Assembly: GCA_021298595.1 (NCBI GenBank)
Contig: JAJTHL010000003.1
Span: 1 to 64,000, forward strand
Source: Alphaproteobacteria bacterium
GTDB lineage: Bacteria; Pseudomonadota; Alphaproteobacteria; Caedimonadales; UBA1908
Direction: 5' to 3'
Length of the DNA: 64,000 nucleotides
The notes under the pieces are model-generated. The model was given only the letters and a program-made list of their open reading frames with translations, was not told where the DNA came from and ran no database searches. This document shows, piece after piece, positions 56,283 to 64,000 of the stretch (the stretch's first letter is position 1; every line of letters begins with the position of its first letter). The translations under genes and the position numbers were made by a program.

Positions 56283-59200
56283 TTAGGAACAGCCGCTCGT
56301 GCTGCCACAAGTTACGCACTTCAAACAGGTTCCGTTACGCACCAGGGTGAAGTTTCCGCATTCTTGGCAAGAATCCCCTTCATACCCCTTCATACGCGCA
56401 ACTTGCATTTGCTCAAGGACAGTCGTGCCTTCGGTTTCTGCATGCCCCTCTTGCTCCTCTTGGGACAGAACATTTGATTCCATATGCTTGAGAAGCGTTG
56501 TTGTGGAGGACATGGTAGGGGCAGAGCCACCCGCAACGTTTTTACCGCCCTGTAACACGTAAAGGTTGCTGCGTACATAGCCGTTACTGGTTAAACGAGA
56601 AAGGGCCGCAAGTTTTGGTGCGTCTGGATCATCCTCATCAATCTCGTCTGTGTTTTCGTAAGCTTTTCCCACACTGCTCGAGACGATGTCCGACGGATCC
56701 ACATGGGCAAGGTCCGTGCGCCCCAGGTAAGACACTGCAAGCTCCCTGAAGATATAGTCAAGGATCGAGGTTGCCATTTTAATGGCGTCATTGCCCGTCA
56801 CCATGCCTGAAGGTTCAAAGCGCGTGAACGAAAACGCCTCGACGTATTCCTCAAGGGGTACGCCGTACTGCAAACCGATGGAAATGGCCATGGCAAAGTT
56901 GTTCATGAGGCTTCTAAAAGCAGCCCCTTCTTTGTGCATGTCCACAAAGATCTCGCCAAGCGAGCCGTTTTCATATTCGCCTGTGCGCAAGTAAACCTTA
57001 TGCCCACCCACAACAGCCTTTTGGGTGTAGCCCTTGCGGCGTGCGGGAAGCTTACGACGCCCTGTCTTATAGATGATTTTCTCCACAATCTTTTCAGCCA
57101 CGGTCGCAACCTGTTGCGGTAAATTCATGGCCAAAAGGTTTGCAACAGAATCGTCATCCTCGGCATCATCATCTTCTGTGAGAAGAGAACTATTAAGGGG
57201 CTGTGACAGTTTTGAGCCGTCCCGGTAAAGCGCGTTGCACTTAAGGCCAAGGCGCCATGAGAGCAAGTATGCTTGCTTACAATCTTCCACTGTCGCCGAG
57301 TTCGGCATATTGATGGTTTTGGAAATGGAACCCGATACAAAGGGTTGCACAGCTGCCATCATACGAATATGGCTTTCCGATGATAAAAAGCGCTTGCCAA
57401 AGCGACCGCAAGGACTGGCGCAGTCAAAGACAGGTAAGTGCTCTGGTTTTAGGTAAGGCGCCCCTTCAAGGGTCATGGTCCCACAGCAATAGGCATTGGC
57501 GCGCTCAATGTCATCCTTAGAAAAGCCAAGGGCCCCCAGCATATCAAAGGACACATCGGCCAGTTGCTCTTTTGTAAAGCCAAGGATTTTTTGGCAAAAC
57601 TCTTCACCAAGGGTCCACTTGTTAAAGGCAAAGCGAATGTCAAAGGCAGTCTTTAAAGAGTCCTCAAGGGCCGACAAGGTCGCTTGGGTAAAGCCTTTTT
57701 GGCGCAGCACCTCAAACCCGATGGCAGGCGCCCCGTCCAAAGTACCGTGACCTACGGCGTACGCTTCGATTTCAGCGCGCTCGGCGTCTGTGTACCCGAG
57801 GCGCTTCAAGGCTTTAGGCACCATCTGGTTGATGATTTTAAAGTAACCACCCCCCACAAGTTTTTTAAACTTCACAAGGGCAAAGTCAGGCTCGACGCCC
57901 GTCGTATCGCAGTCCATGACAAGACCAATGGTTCCCGTGGGCGCGATGACCGTTGTCTGGGCATTACGGAAACCATATTGCTCACCAAGGGTGAGTGCTT
58001 GATCCCACGCGGCCCTGGCAGCTTCAATGAGTTGCGGTTCGGGGCATGCTTTGCTTTCCAAGGCCACAGGCAGGATGGACAGATCCTCGTATCCTGCTTT
58101 TTTACCGTACGCCGCAAGGCGGTGGTTGCGAATAACACGCAACATCGCGTCTTTGTTTTCCTCGTAATGGGCAAAGGCCCCATGCTCTGCCGCAAGCTCC
58201 GCCGACGTTGCGTAGCTTACACCCGTCATGATGGCGGCAAGGGCGCCGCCAACGGCGCGTCCAGCGTCGCTGTCATAGGAAAGACCCATGGCCATTAAAA
58301 GACCGCCCAGGTTTGCGTAGCCAAGACCAAGGGTTCTGTAGTCATAGGTTCCTTGTGCAATTTCCTTTGACGGGGATTGGGACATAAGGACCGCAATTTC
58401 AAGCACCATGGTCCACAAACGACACGCGTGGATGTACTTTTCTACATCAAAAGCATTGGTAGTTTTGCTAGCATCATAGAACTGCGCAAGATTTAGTGAA
58501 GCAAGGTTACAGGCCGTGTCATCCAGGAACATGTATTCAGAACATGGGTTCGACGCGTTGATTCGTCCGCTTACGGGGCATGTATGCCACTCGTTAATGG
58601 TAGTGTCAAACTGAACACCCGGATCCGCGCAAGCCCACGCCGCGTAACCAATTTTATCCCATAGTTCCTTAGCACGCACCGTCTCGTACACAGAACCGTC
58701 TGTCCGCTTAATCAAATTCCAAGCCTCGTCCTTTAAAACTTTTTCCAAGAACTTGTTGGGAACCCGCACAGAGTTGTTAGAGTTTTGACCCGAGACCGTA
58801 AAATATGCTTCAGAGTCAAAGTTTGTGTCATAGGTATCGAATTCAAAGTGCGTAAATCCTTGTTTTGCAAATTGAATCATACGTTGGACATAGTTTTCAC
58901 TGACAAGAGCACGGTTGGCAGCCTTTAAAGCGGCCTTCAGGGTTGGGTTTTTTTGGGGATCAAAACGGTCATCGCTCGCGCCAAGTTGACAGGCTTGAAA
59001 AACCGCTTCCAAATGTTTTTTGACAATCTTAGATCCCGTCACAAGAGAAAGTACTTTTTGCTCTTCGACGACTTTCCAGTTGATGTATTCCTCGATATCT
59101 GGATGGTCAATATCAACGGTCACCATCTTGGCCGCACGCCTTGTGGTGCCACCCGATTTGATCGCGCCTGCCGCCCGGTCTCCAATTTTCAAGAAGCTCA

Positions 59201-59951
59201 TGAGGCCTGAGGAGCGCCCCCCACCCGAAAGGGATTCGCCGCGCCCACGCAGATTTGAAAAGTTTGTGCCCGTGCCAGAGCCATACTTGAAAAGGCGTGC
59301 CTCACGCACCCACAAATCCATGATGCCCCCCTCGTTCACAAGATCATCCTTGATGGATTGAATGAAACAAGCATGGGGTTGAGGACGCTCGTACGCCGAA
59401 GTTGAGTGACTCAGTTTTCCTGTCTTTTCGTCCACATAAAAATGCCCTTGGGACGGACCATCAATGCCATAGGCCCAGTGAAGGCCCGTATTAAACCACT
59501 GAGGCGAGTTGGGCGCTGCCATCTGGGTGCACAGCATATACCGCATTTCATCAAAAAAAGCGCGGGCGTCTTTTTCCTTGGAAAAATAGCCCGACTTCCA
59601 ACCCCAATAGGTCCACGTCCCAGCAAGCCGATCAAAAACTTGACGCGCGTCCTTTTCCCCTTCAAGAGTCACGGTGCCATCAGCATCACTGTCTGCCACA
59701 TGGCGCTGAAGCCAAGACGGCACCCCCTTTTCAGCCACAGGTTTTAACTTTTGAGGCACACCCGCTTTGCGGAAGTATTTTTGTGCCAAAATGTCACAAG
59801 CCACTTGTGACCAAGAGCTTGGCACATCCATTTCTTCAAGGCGAAACACCACAGAGCCATCCGGATTGCGGATTTCACTTGTTGCTTTGCGGAAGGCAAT
59901 TTTATCGTAGGGGCTTTGGCCTTCTTGAGTAAAACAACGCTTAATCTCCAT
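56283..59951 (-). CDS. nrdJ: B12-dependent class II ribonucleotide reductase
   Basis: About 1222 residues, the long alphaproteobacterial NrdJ. It reduces ribonucleotides with adenosylcobalamin and needs no oxygen and no NrdB. Visible: [28 protein letters not shown], active-site [25 protein letters not shown], and a C-terminal zinc-like/thiol tail with CQEC and CLKCVTC. ATG 59951 lies eight bases after AGAGG; the GTG six bases earlier is a worse start. The upstream 150 bases contain half of a NrdR-box-like sequence (ACACAATAT, 60009-60017), too incomplete to call. Its counterpart nrdAB is at 10-13 kb. Confidence 0.96.
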   Translation of the reverse strand: MEIKRCFTQEGQSPYDKIAFRKATSEIRNPDGSVVFRLEEMDVPSSWSQVACDILAQKYFRKAGVPQKLKPVAEKGVPSWLQRHVADSDADGTVTLEGEKDARQVFDRLAGTWTYWGWKSGYFSKEKDARAFFDEMRYMLCTQMAAPNSPQWFNTGLHWAYGIDGPSQGHFYVDEKTGKLSHSTSAYERPQPHACFIQSIKDDLVNEGGIMDLWVREARLFKYGSGTGTNFSNLRGRGESLSGGGRSSGLMSFLKIGDRAAGAIKSGGTTRRAAKMVTVDIDHPDIEEYINWKVVEEQKVLSLVTGSKIVKKHLEAVFQACQLGASDDRFDPQKNPTLKAALKAANRALVSENYVQRMIQFAKQGFTHFEFDTYDTNFDSEAYFTVSGQNSNNSVRVPNKFLEKVLKDEAWNLIKRTDGSVYETVRAKELWDKIGYAAWACADPGVQFDTTINEWHTCPVSGRINASNPCSEYMFLDDTACNLASLNLAQFYDASKTTNAFDVEKYIHACRLWTMVLEIAVLMSQSPSKEIAQGTYDYRTLGLGYANLGGLLMAMGLSYDSDAGRAVGGALAAIMTGVSYATSAELAAEHGAFAHYEENKDAMLRVIRNHRLAAYGKKAGYEDLSILPVALESKACPEPQLIEAARAAWDQALTLGEQYGFRNAQTTVIAPTGTIGLVMDCDTTGVEPDFALVKFKKLVGGGYFKIINQMVPKALKRLGYTDAERAEIEAYAVGHGTLDGAPAIGFEVLRQKGFTQATLSALEDSLKTAFDIRFAFNKWTLGEEFCQKILGFTKEQLADVSFDMLGALGFSKDDIERANAYCCGTMTLEGAPYLKPEHLPVFDCASPCGRFGKRFLSSESHIRMMAAVQPFVSGSISKTINMPNSATVEDCKQAYLLSWRLGLKCNALYRDGSKLSQPLNSSLLTEDDDAEDDDSVANLLAMNLPQQVATVAEKIVEKIIYKTGRRKLPARRKGYTQKAVVGGHKVYLRTGEYENGSLGEIFVDMHKEGAAFRSLMNNFAMAISIGLQYGVPLEEYVEAFSFTRFEPSGMVTGNDAIKMATSILDYIFRELAVSYLGRTDLAHVDPSDIVSSSVGKAYENTDEIDEDDPDAPKLAALSRLTSNGYVRSNLYVLQGGKNVAGGSAPTMSSTTTLLKHMESNVLSQEEQEGHAETEGTTVLEQMQVARMKGYEGDSCQECGNFTLVRNGTCLKCVTCGSTSGCS

Positions 59952-60109
59952 GGTCACATCCTCTAAGTTTTAATAAAATGCTTATTTAATTAAATAAAAA
60001 GTAAAGAAACACAATATCTCCTTAAATAAGAAGGTATCTTTAAGAACATAATGTGGTATCCTCTGAGGATATTGGAGACGTTTTGCGACCGCGTCAATAG
60101 GATTTTTCC

Positions 60110-61930
60110 ATGACTTTTTCACCTACACCTCCTCAAAAAAGGAGACCTTTGAACCCTCTCAAGATGTTATTGAGCGCCCTTTGGCCCATGGGCAAAAAAC
60201 ATATTAAAATTCTTTTTGTGGTGGCCGCCCTCCTCCTCATCTTATCGCGCTTAGCGAACTTGTATCCCCCTCTTCTTTTTAAAGAAATTGTGGACAGTTT
60301 GTCTATCTCGCAAACGTCTCACCTCCTTCTTATTACGCCCGTGGCAATGATTGTGGGATACGCTTTTACGCGTTTTCTTTCACAGCTCTTTTCTGGGCTT
60401 AAAGATTCACTCTTTTCACCTGTCACACAAAACGCCATGCACCGTATTGCGTATGACGTCTTTTGTAAACTTCACCGCCTGAGCCTAAAATTTCACTTAG
60501 ATCACAAAATGGGCGGCACAGGGCGTGCTCTTGAGCGAGGGGTAAAAGGAATTGATACGTTTTTGCGCTTTGCTGTTTTCATGGTGATTCCAGCCTTCTT
60601 AGAACTAACCCTTTCGTGCGGTCTGCTGGGCTGGCTTTATGGTCCTGGGCTTGCCCTTTTTGTCATCATCATCTTGCTGGCTTATATCAGCTTCACACTG
60701 CTCTATACCCAGTGGCGCCTGCGCATTGTGAGAAAGATGTCAGAAGTAGACTCAGCCTCCAACGCGCAAGTTGTTGAAAGCCTTTTACAATATGAAACAG
60801 TAAAGTATTTTAATAACGAGCCCTTTGAAGCCGCGCGTTACGACAAACTCCTTGGGCAATACGAGAAAACAGCTGTCATCACCCAATTCACGCTCTCACT
60901 GCTTGACATAGTTCAAGGTCTTATTATTGCTATGGGACTGAGCGGTGCTCTTTGGTTGACCTATCATAAAATGGCGTCTCACGCCTTGACCGTAGGTGAC
61001 TTTGTCTTTGTGAATACTCTTCTCATACAATTGTTTATCCCTTTGTGGTCCTTGGGTTTCGCCTACCGAGAGGTAAAGCTTGCCCTGATCAACATGGAAG
61101 AAATGTTCGCCCTTCTTGACGTGAATGAAGAAATCCAAGATGTCCAAGATGCAAAAAAACTCCTTTGTAGCGTATCGGACATAACGTTTAGGGACGTCTC
61201 ATTTTCTTATACCCCAGAAAGGGCTATTTTGAAAAAAGTATCCTTTCATGTACCGGCTGGCAAAACTGTAGCCATTGTGGGGCCAAGTGGTGCTGGAAAA
61301 TCAACAATCTTGAGGCTTCTTTTCAGGTTTTATGACGTAACGTCTGGTGACATTTTGATTGGTGATCAAAATATTTCACATGTCACGCAGGAAAGTGTGC
61401 GCGCCGCCATCGCCGTTGTCCCCCAAGAAACCATTCTTTTTAATGAATCCATTGGATTTAACATTGCCTATGGCAAACCTGGCGCGACCCAAGAGGACAT
61501 TGAAAAAGCAGCGCAAAAAGCAAAGATTCATGACCTCATCATGTCTTTTCCCGAGAAATATGACACCCTGGTAGGAGAGCGCGGCCTCAAGCTCTCGGGC
61601 GGTGAAAAGCAGCGCGTCGCCATCGCTCGCGCCCTCTTAAAGGCGCCTAAGATCTTCTTTTTTGATGAGGCGACCTCTTCCCTTGATACCCAGACCGAAA
61701 AGGAAATTCAAAAAAGCTTGAACGAGGTCTCACGCAAAACAACAACCCTCATCGTCGCGCACCGACTGTCCACCATTGTGCACGCCGACGAAATTTTGGT
61801 TTTAGAGGCCGGCACCATTGTGGAGCGGGGCACCCACGAAACGCTTCTGACCCAAGGAGGCCTTTACAAAACCTTATGGCGCAAGCAGCAACAAGACCTT
61901 GTCAGAGGTATAGAGCAAGGACTATCCTGA
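60110..61930 (+). CDS. Atm1-type ABC exporter
   Basis: A 606-residue half-transporter of the Atm1/HMT1 type: six helices (about 30-330), then Walker A GPSGAGKST, Q-loop VVPQET, signature LSGGEKQR, Walker B IFFFDEATSSLD and H-loop AHRLST. The family exports glutathione-based sulphur or metal compounds and helps cytosolic iron-sulphur assembly. The phrase YETVKYFNNE in the coupling region is typical of Atm1. A perfect terminator follows. Confidence 0.93.
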   Translation: MTFSPTPPQKRRPLNPLKMLLSALWPMGKKHIKILFVVAALLLILSRLANLYPPLLFKEIVDSLSISQTSHLLLITPVAMIVGYAFTRFLSQLFSGLKDSLFSPVTQNAMHRIAYDVFCKLHRLSLKFHLDHKMGGTGRALERGVKGIDTFLRFAVFMVIPAFLELTLSCGLLGWLYGPGLALFVIIILLAYISFTLLYTQWRLRIVRKMSEVDSASNAQVVESLLQYETVKYFNNEPFEAARYDKLLGQYEKTAVITQFTLSLLDIVQGLIIAMGLSGALWLTYHKMASHALTVGDFVFVNTLLIQLFIPLWSLGFAYREVKLALINMEEMFALLDVNEEIQDVQDAKKLLCSVSDITFRDVSFSYTPERAILKKVSFHVPAGKTVAIVGPSGAGKSTILRLLFRFYDVTSGDILIGDQNISHVTQESVRAAIAVVPQETILFNESIGFNIAYGKPGATQEDIEKAAQKAKIHDLIMSFPEKYDTLVGERGLKLSGGEKQRVAIARALLKAPKIFFFDEATSSLDTQTEKEIQKSLNEVSRKTTTLIVAHRLSTIVHADEILVLEAGTIVERGTHETLLTQGGLYKTLWRKQQQDLVRGIEQGLS

Positions 61931-61952
61931 TTTAGACGGAAAATACTTAAAC

Positions 61953-61994
61953 AAAAAAACCTCAAGCACGCCTCATACTTTCTTGAGTTTTTTA
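61953..61994 (+). terminator. terminator after the Atm1-like gene
   Basis: AAAAAA-C-CTCAAG pairs with CTTGAG-TTTTTT around a 15-base loop, with a T-run at the end. It also serves the convergent methyltransferase-like gene. Confidence 0.75.
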
Positions 61995-62014
61995 TGGTCT
62001 AAAGCGCCAACGAC

Positions 62015-63006
62015 CTAGTCGTCTGTTCGTTCCGCCACAATGGAAAGCATGGATTCAAACGCGTCGGGACCAATGTCCTTTGGCGCAAGGTTGATTACTT
62101 TGATGATTCTAAACTTGTCACCTAAAGCGCGGGCCAAAGAAGCCTCGGTGTGGTAAAACATCACGCGGTCTGTTACTAAATAGTTTTGCGCCTTTACTTG
62201 CTTCACTGTTTGATAAATATGACCTGGCTTTTCATGAGCACTCGGCTTGCGTGTCGTGATGGTGGGTGTTCCTAAAATTCCCGTCAAGCTGCTGTTAAGC
62301 AAATCTTTACGCTGAAAAAAGACCAGACCTGAATCATTTGCGCGCGCAAACCGGTCAAATTCATCCCCGGGTGTTGGGGTCACAACGGTCATAAAGAGCC
62401 GACCAACACCTTGTTCGAAAAGAAAGGCCGCCTTACCGACAAAAGCACCAAGCTGCGCATCATCCCAAAAATGGGCGACTTTATTCAGGTTGATCCCGGT
62501 ATACCCGCCTTCAAAAGCTCCAGTGAACTTTACTGTGAGAAAATCACCCGAACGAAACCGCGCGATGGTCTCGATAGTTAACTCTGGACTCACTTCTTTG
62601 ACTAAAGTTTTTACTCGTGCTTGCATTTCTTCAAATTGAGCTTTTTGAAGCTCATACGCCGTCACATGGGTTTTACCTGTAAGGAGCATCCCTACCGTAT
62701 CGGATCCTTGACCAGCACCCACATCCATAAATCTTTTGCGCGAAGGCTGACTGGCACAAAAAGTCAAAAGTTCTTTTTGTACTAAAGCAATGGGGAAAAA
62801 TCCCATCCGTAATCTACGTACACGCGATTTGGGAGCATCAGTCCATCATCATGTTGGATTTCTGTATTTGGTCCCTTTGCCATTTTTTTAAAGACGTTGG
62901 AAGCTCTTTCAGCATATTCAGAAGAGCAAGTTGATGGCAGAAAAGAAGAATAAGAAAACTCATCTGGGTCACAAGACGCAAGACAAGTCAGAGAAAACAC
63001 CGCCAT
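62015..63006 (-). CDS. secreted methyltransferase-like protein, frame broken near residue 70
   Basis: The 5' frame (63006-62782) starts with a short hydrophobic stretch and a lipobox-like LASC, then 60 residues. The 3' frame (from 62806) encodes a class I methyltransferase: motif I FMDVGAGQGSDT, motif II VTAYELQ, then a long C-terminal domain. One more base in the A5/G4 runs at 62792-62800 would join them as YVDYGWDFFPIALVQKE. The start is uncertain: coding-like sequence extends upstream of ATG 63006 without a start codon. It is the second secreted methyltransferase-like gene here; substrate unknown. Confidence 0.75.
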
Positions 63007-63140
63007 AAGAGACGTGCAGAGATATGCTAACAGCTTATAAGAATTTTTTTAGAATACTTATAATGAGAGAAACGATAAATATATTCTTGTCGCGCAAATA
63101 TTTTATCAATTTTATGCGCACCCGATTTTGGGAATGTTTT

Positions 63141-63701
63141 CTACCAAAAAGTTGGATTTCGCCTGAGATCTATGTGGATAAAGTTGGATTTTGGGTAGTA
63201 CCCGACGCCGCCTGCGCGCAAGATTTTTGCCGCATCTCGCAGCTTTTTCAAGGGGACACCTTGAAGTCTCACATCCACAGCGCGCCCTGACATGTGAAGG
63301 CTTTTTTCAGCCACACCTTTATTTTTTTTGCGCAGGCTTTTGTTTGTATGGGGAGAGCGGTACCCACAGACAAGCTCAAGGGGCCTGTAGGTTCCAAAAG
63401 GTCTATGAAGACACTCAAGAAGATCATAAAGGGATTGTTCCATGGGGTGTGTTTCATCGGTGCGTCTATCGCGCATGAAATAAGACAGTTCTTTAAGAGC
63501 ATCGGGGTTGTAGGCTCCCCCCTCTTTGAAAGTTTTCTTGAACCACTCTCCGGTGTGCATATTATAAAGATATAGTTTTTTTTCCTGCGCCGCTTTCGCG
63601 CGAAGCAAAGTTGGTACCCCAAAAGTGAGGCCCAAGCTTAAAGCACTGCCCTTTAAGAAGGTTCTTCTGGAAACTGAAGGGAGGATTAAGTCTGCCATCA
63701 T
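63141..63701 (-). CDS. exported DUF882/M15 peptidase-like protein
   Basis: About 186 residues with a Tat signal (SRRTFLKGSALSLGLTFG). The mature part is the DUF882/YcbK type, related to M15 murein peptidases (LCGYRSPHTN-type block, zinc ligands His and Asp in HMSGRAVDV and the last His in FIHIDL). It probably cuts or trims peptidoglycan. GAGG lies three to six bases before ATG 63701/63698. No gene is visible in the next 185 bases. Confidence 0.9.
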   Translation of the reverse strand: MMADLILPSVSRRTFLKGSALSLGLTFGVPTLLRAKAAQEKKLYLYNMHTGEWFKKTFKEGGAYNPDALKELSYFMRDRRTDETHPMEQSLYDLLECLHRPFGTYRPLELVCGYRSPHTNKSLRKKNKGVAEKSLHMSGRAVDVRLQGVPLKKLRDAAKILRAGGVGYYPKSNFIHIDLRRNPTFW

Positions 63702-63895
63702 TGTCCTCAAAAAGCATTTCTTCTCCTCTATGAGTAGAAAAAATGACTTTTGATGACAACCCTAAAAAAGGTTTAATTTTGAAAAAATTTTTCACCTTAT
63801 CTTAACGGACCTGCAAGGCACTGATAATTAATAGACTTTAGTATAATAGATGAAAGCCTCTAAAGCCCTCCCCTTTGTCTACTCAACGTTTTATG

Positions 63896-64000
63896 TTAAG
63901 CGACAGCTGCCATAGCACTTTTGAGGATACGTGTGAGATCATCGCGCAGTGAGTCCATTTCTTTCGCAACATTCTTAGCCCGGTCTTCTACGTCCACAGC
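63896..64000 (-). CDS. C-terminal end of a chemoreceptor (partial)
   Basis: Only the last 34 codons are in the window. They read DRAKNVAKEMDSLRDDL with a tail ILKSAMAAVA, a helical pattern like the end of a methyl-accepting chemotaxis protein. The call rests on that short tail and on the other chemoreceptor gene in the window. Confidence 0.5.
   Translation of the reverse strand, partial: AVDVEDRAKNVAKEMDSLRDDLTRILKSAMAAVA

Noticed and set aside
60001-60060. NrdR box upstream of nrdJ
   Set aside because: Only half of the palindrome (ACACAATAT) is present.
1-64000. rRNA, tRNA, CRISPR, insertion sequence or prophage genes
   Set aside because: I found no conserved rRNA or tRNA stretches, spaced direct repeats, transposase or integrase motifs.

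Overview
The window looks like an alphaproteobacterial chromosome of moderate, slightly AT-rich base composition. This rests on the gene content: a NrdJ-type B12-dependent ribonucleotide reductase of about 1220 residues, DUF1465, a STAS-MlaE permease with MlaF/MlaD next to it, a folate-binding YgfZ-like protein beside a HIT protein, and an overlapping hslV-hslU pair. The organism has an outer membrane (lpxC, mla genes, OmpA/Opa-like barrels), chemoreceptors and c-di-GMP signalling. Several secreted proteins of unknown family, one with an F-box-like motif, suggest a bacterium that lives with or inside eukaryotes such as protists. I infer a Holosporales-like or related lineage; the sequence alone does not prove it.

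Layout. 0-10 kb: a MarR-GNAT fusion, then a minus-strand block of four related large secreted proteins, two of them disrupted. 9.8-13.2 kb: a cobalamin riboswitch and the class Ia ribonucleotide reductase genes nrdA-nrdB. 13.2-16 kb: a secreted methyltransferase-like protein, a decayed copy of its 3' part, and the secreted F-box-like protein. 16-24 kb: a triple-PAS chemoreceptor, small metabolic genes, and a MarR regulator with a clear promoter/operator. 23.5-30 kb: lpxC, anmK, mlaC, mlaA, a DsbA-like protein and an ABC exporter. 30-39.4 kb: a signalling island (two similar hybrid histidine kinases around a FIST sensor, an MHYT-PAS input module, REC, HPt and PAS-GGDEF-EAL). 39.8-41.3 kb: two paralogous outer-membrane barrels. 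42-49.6 kb: mlaD-mlaF-mlaE, ygfZ-like, HIT, hslVU, DUF1465 and rpmE. 49.7-64 kb: PAS-GGDEF-EAL, a broken VCBS-like protein, a glycine-zipper lipoprotein, two acyltransferase-3 proteins, a LOG-family protein, nrdJ, an Atm1-like exporter, a secreted methyltransferase-like protein, a DUF882/M15 peptidase, and the end of a chemoreceptor.

How the genes work together. The B12 riboswitch in front of nrdAB, with a B12-dependent nrdJ elsewhere in the window, implies that B12 supply selects which reductase is made. MlaA, MlaC, MlaD, MlaF and MlaE together form a nearly complete retrograde phospholipid transport route, split over two loci. The signalling island reads as one phosphorelay feeding c-di-GMP turnover.

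About ten reading frames in this window are broken. Most breaks sit in homopolymer runs, usually one base short. This could be uncorrected sequencing error, slippage or real gene decay. A 29-bp tandem duplication and an in-frame TAA are not of the homopolymer type and are more likely real. I saw no rRNA, tRNA, CRISPR array, insertion sequence or prophage.
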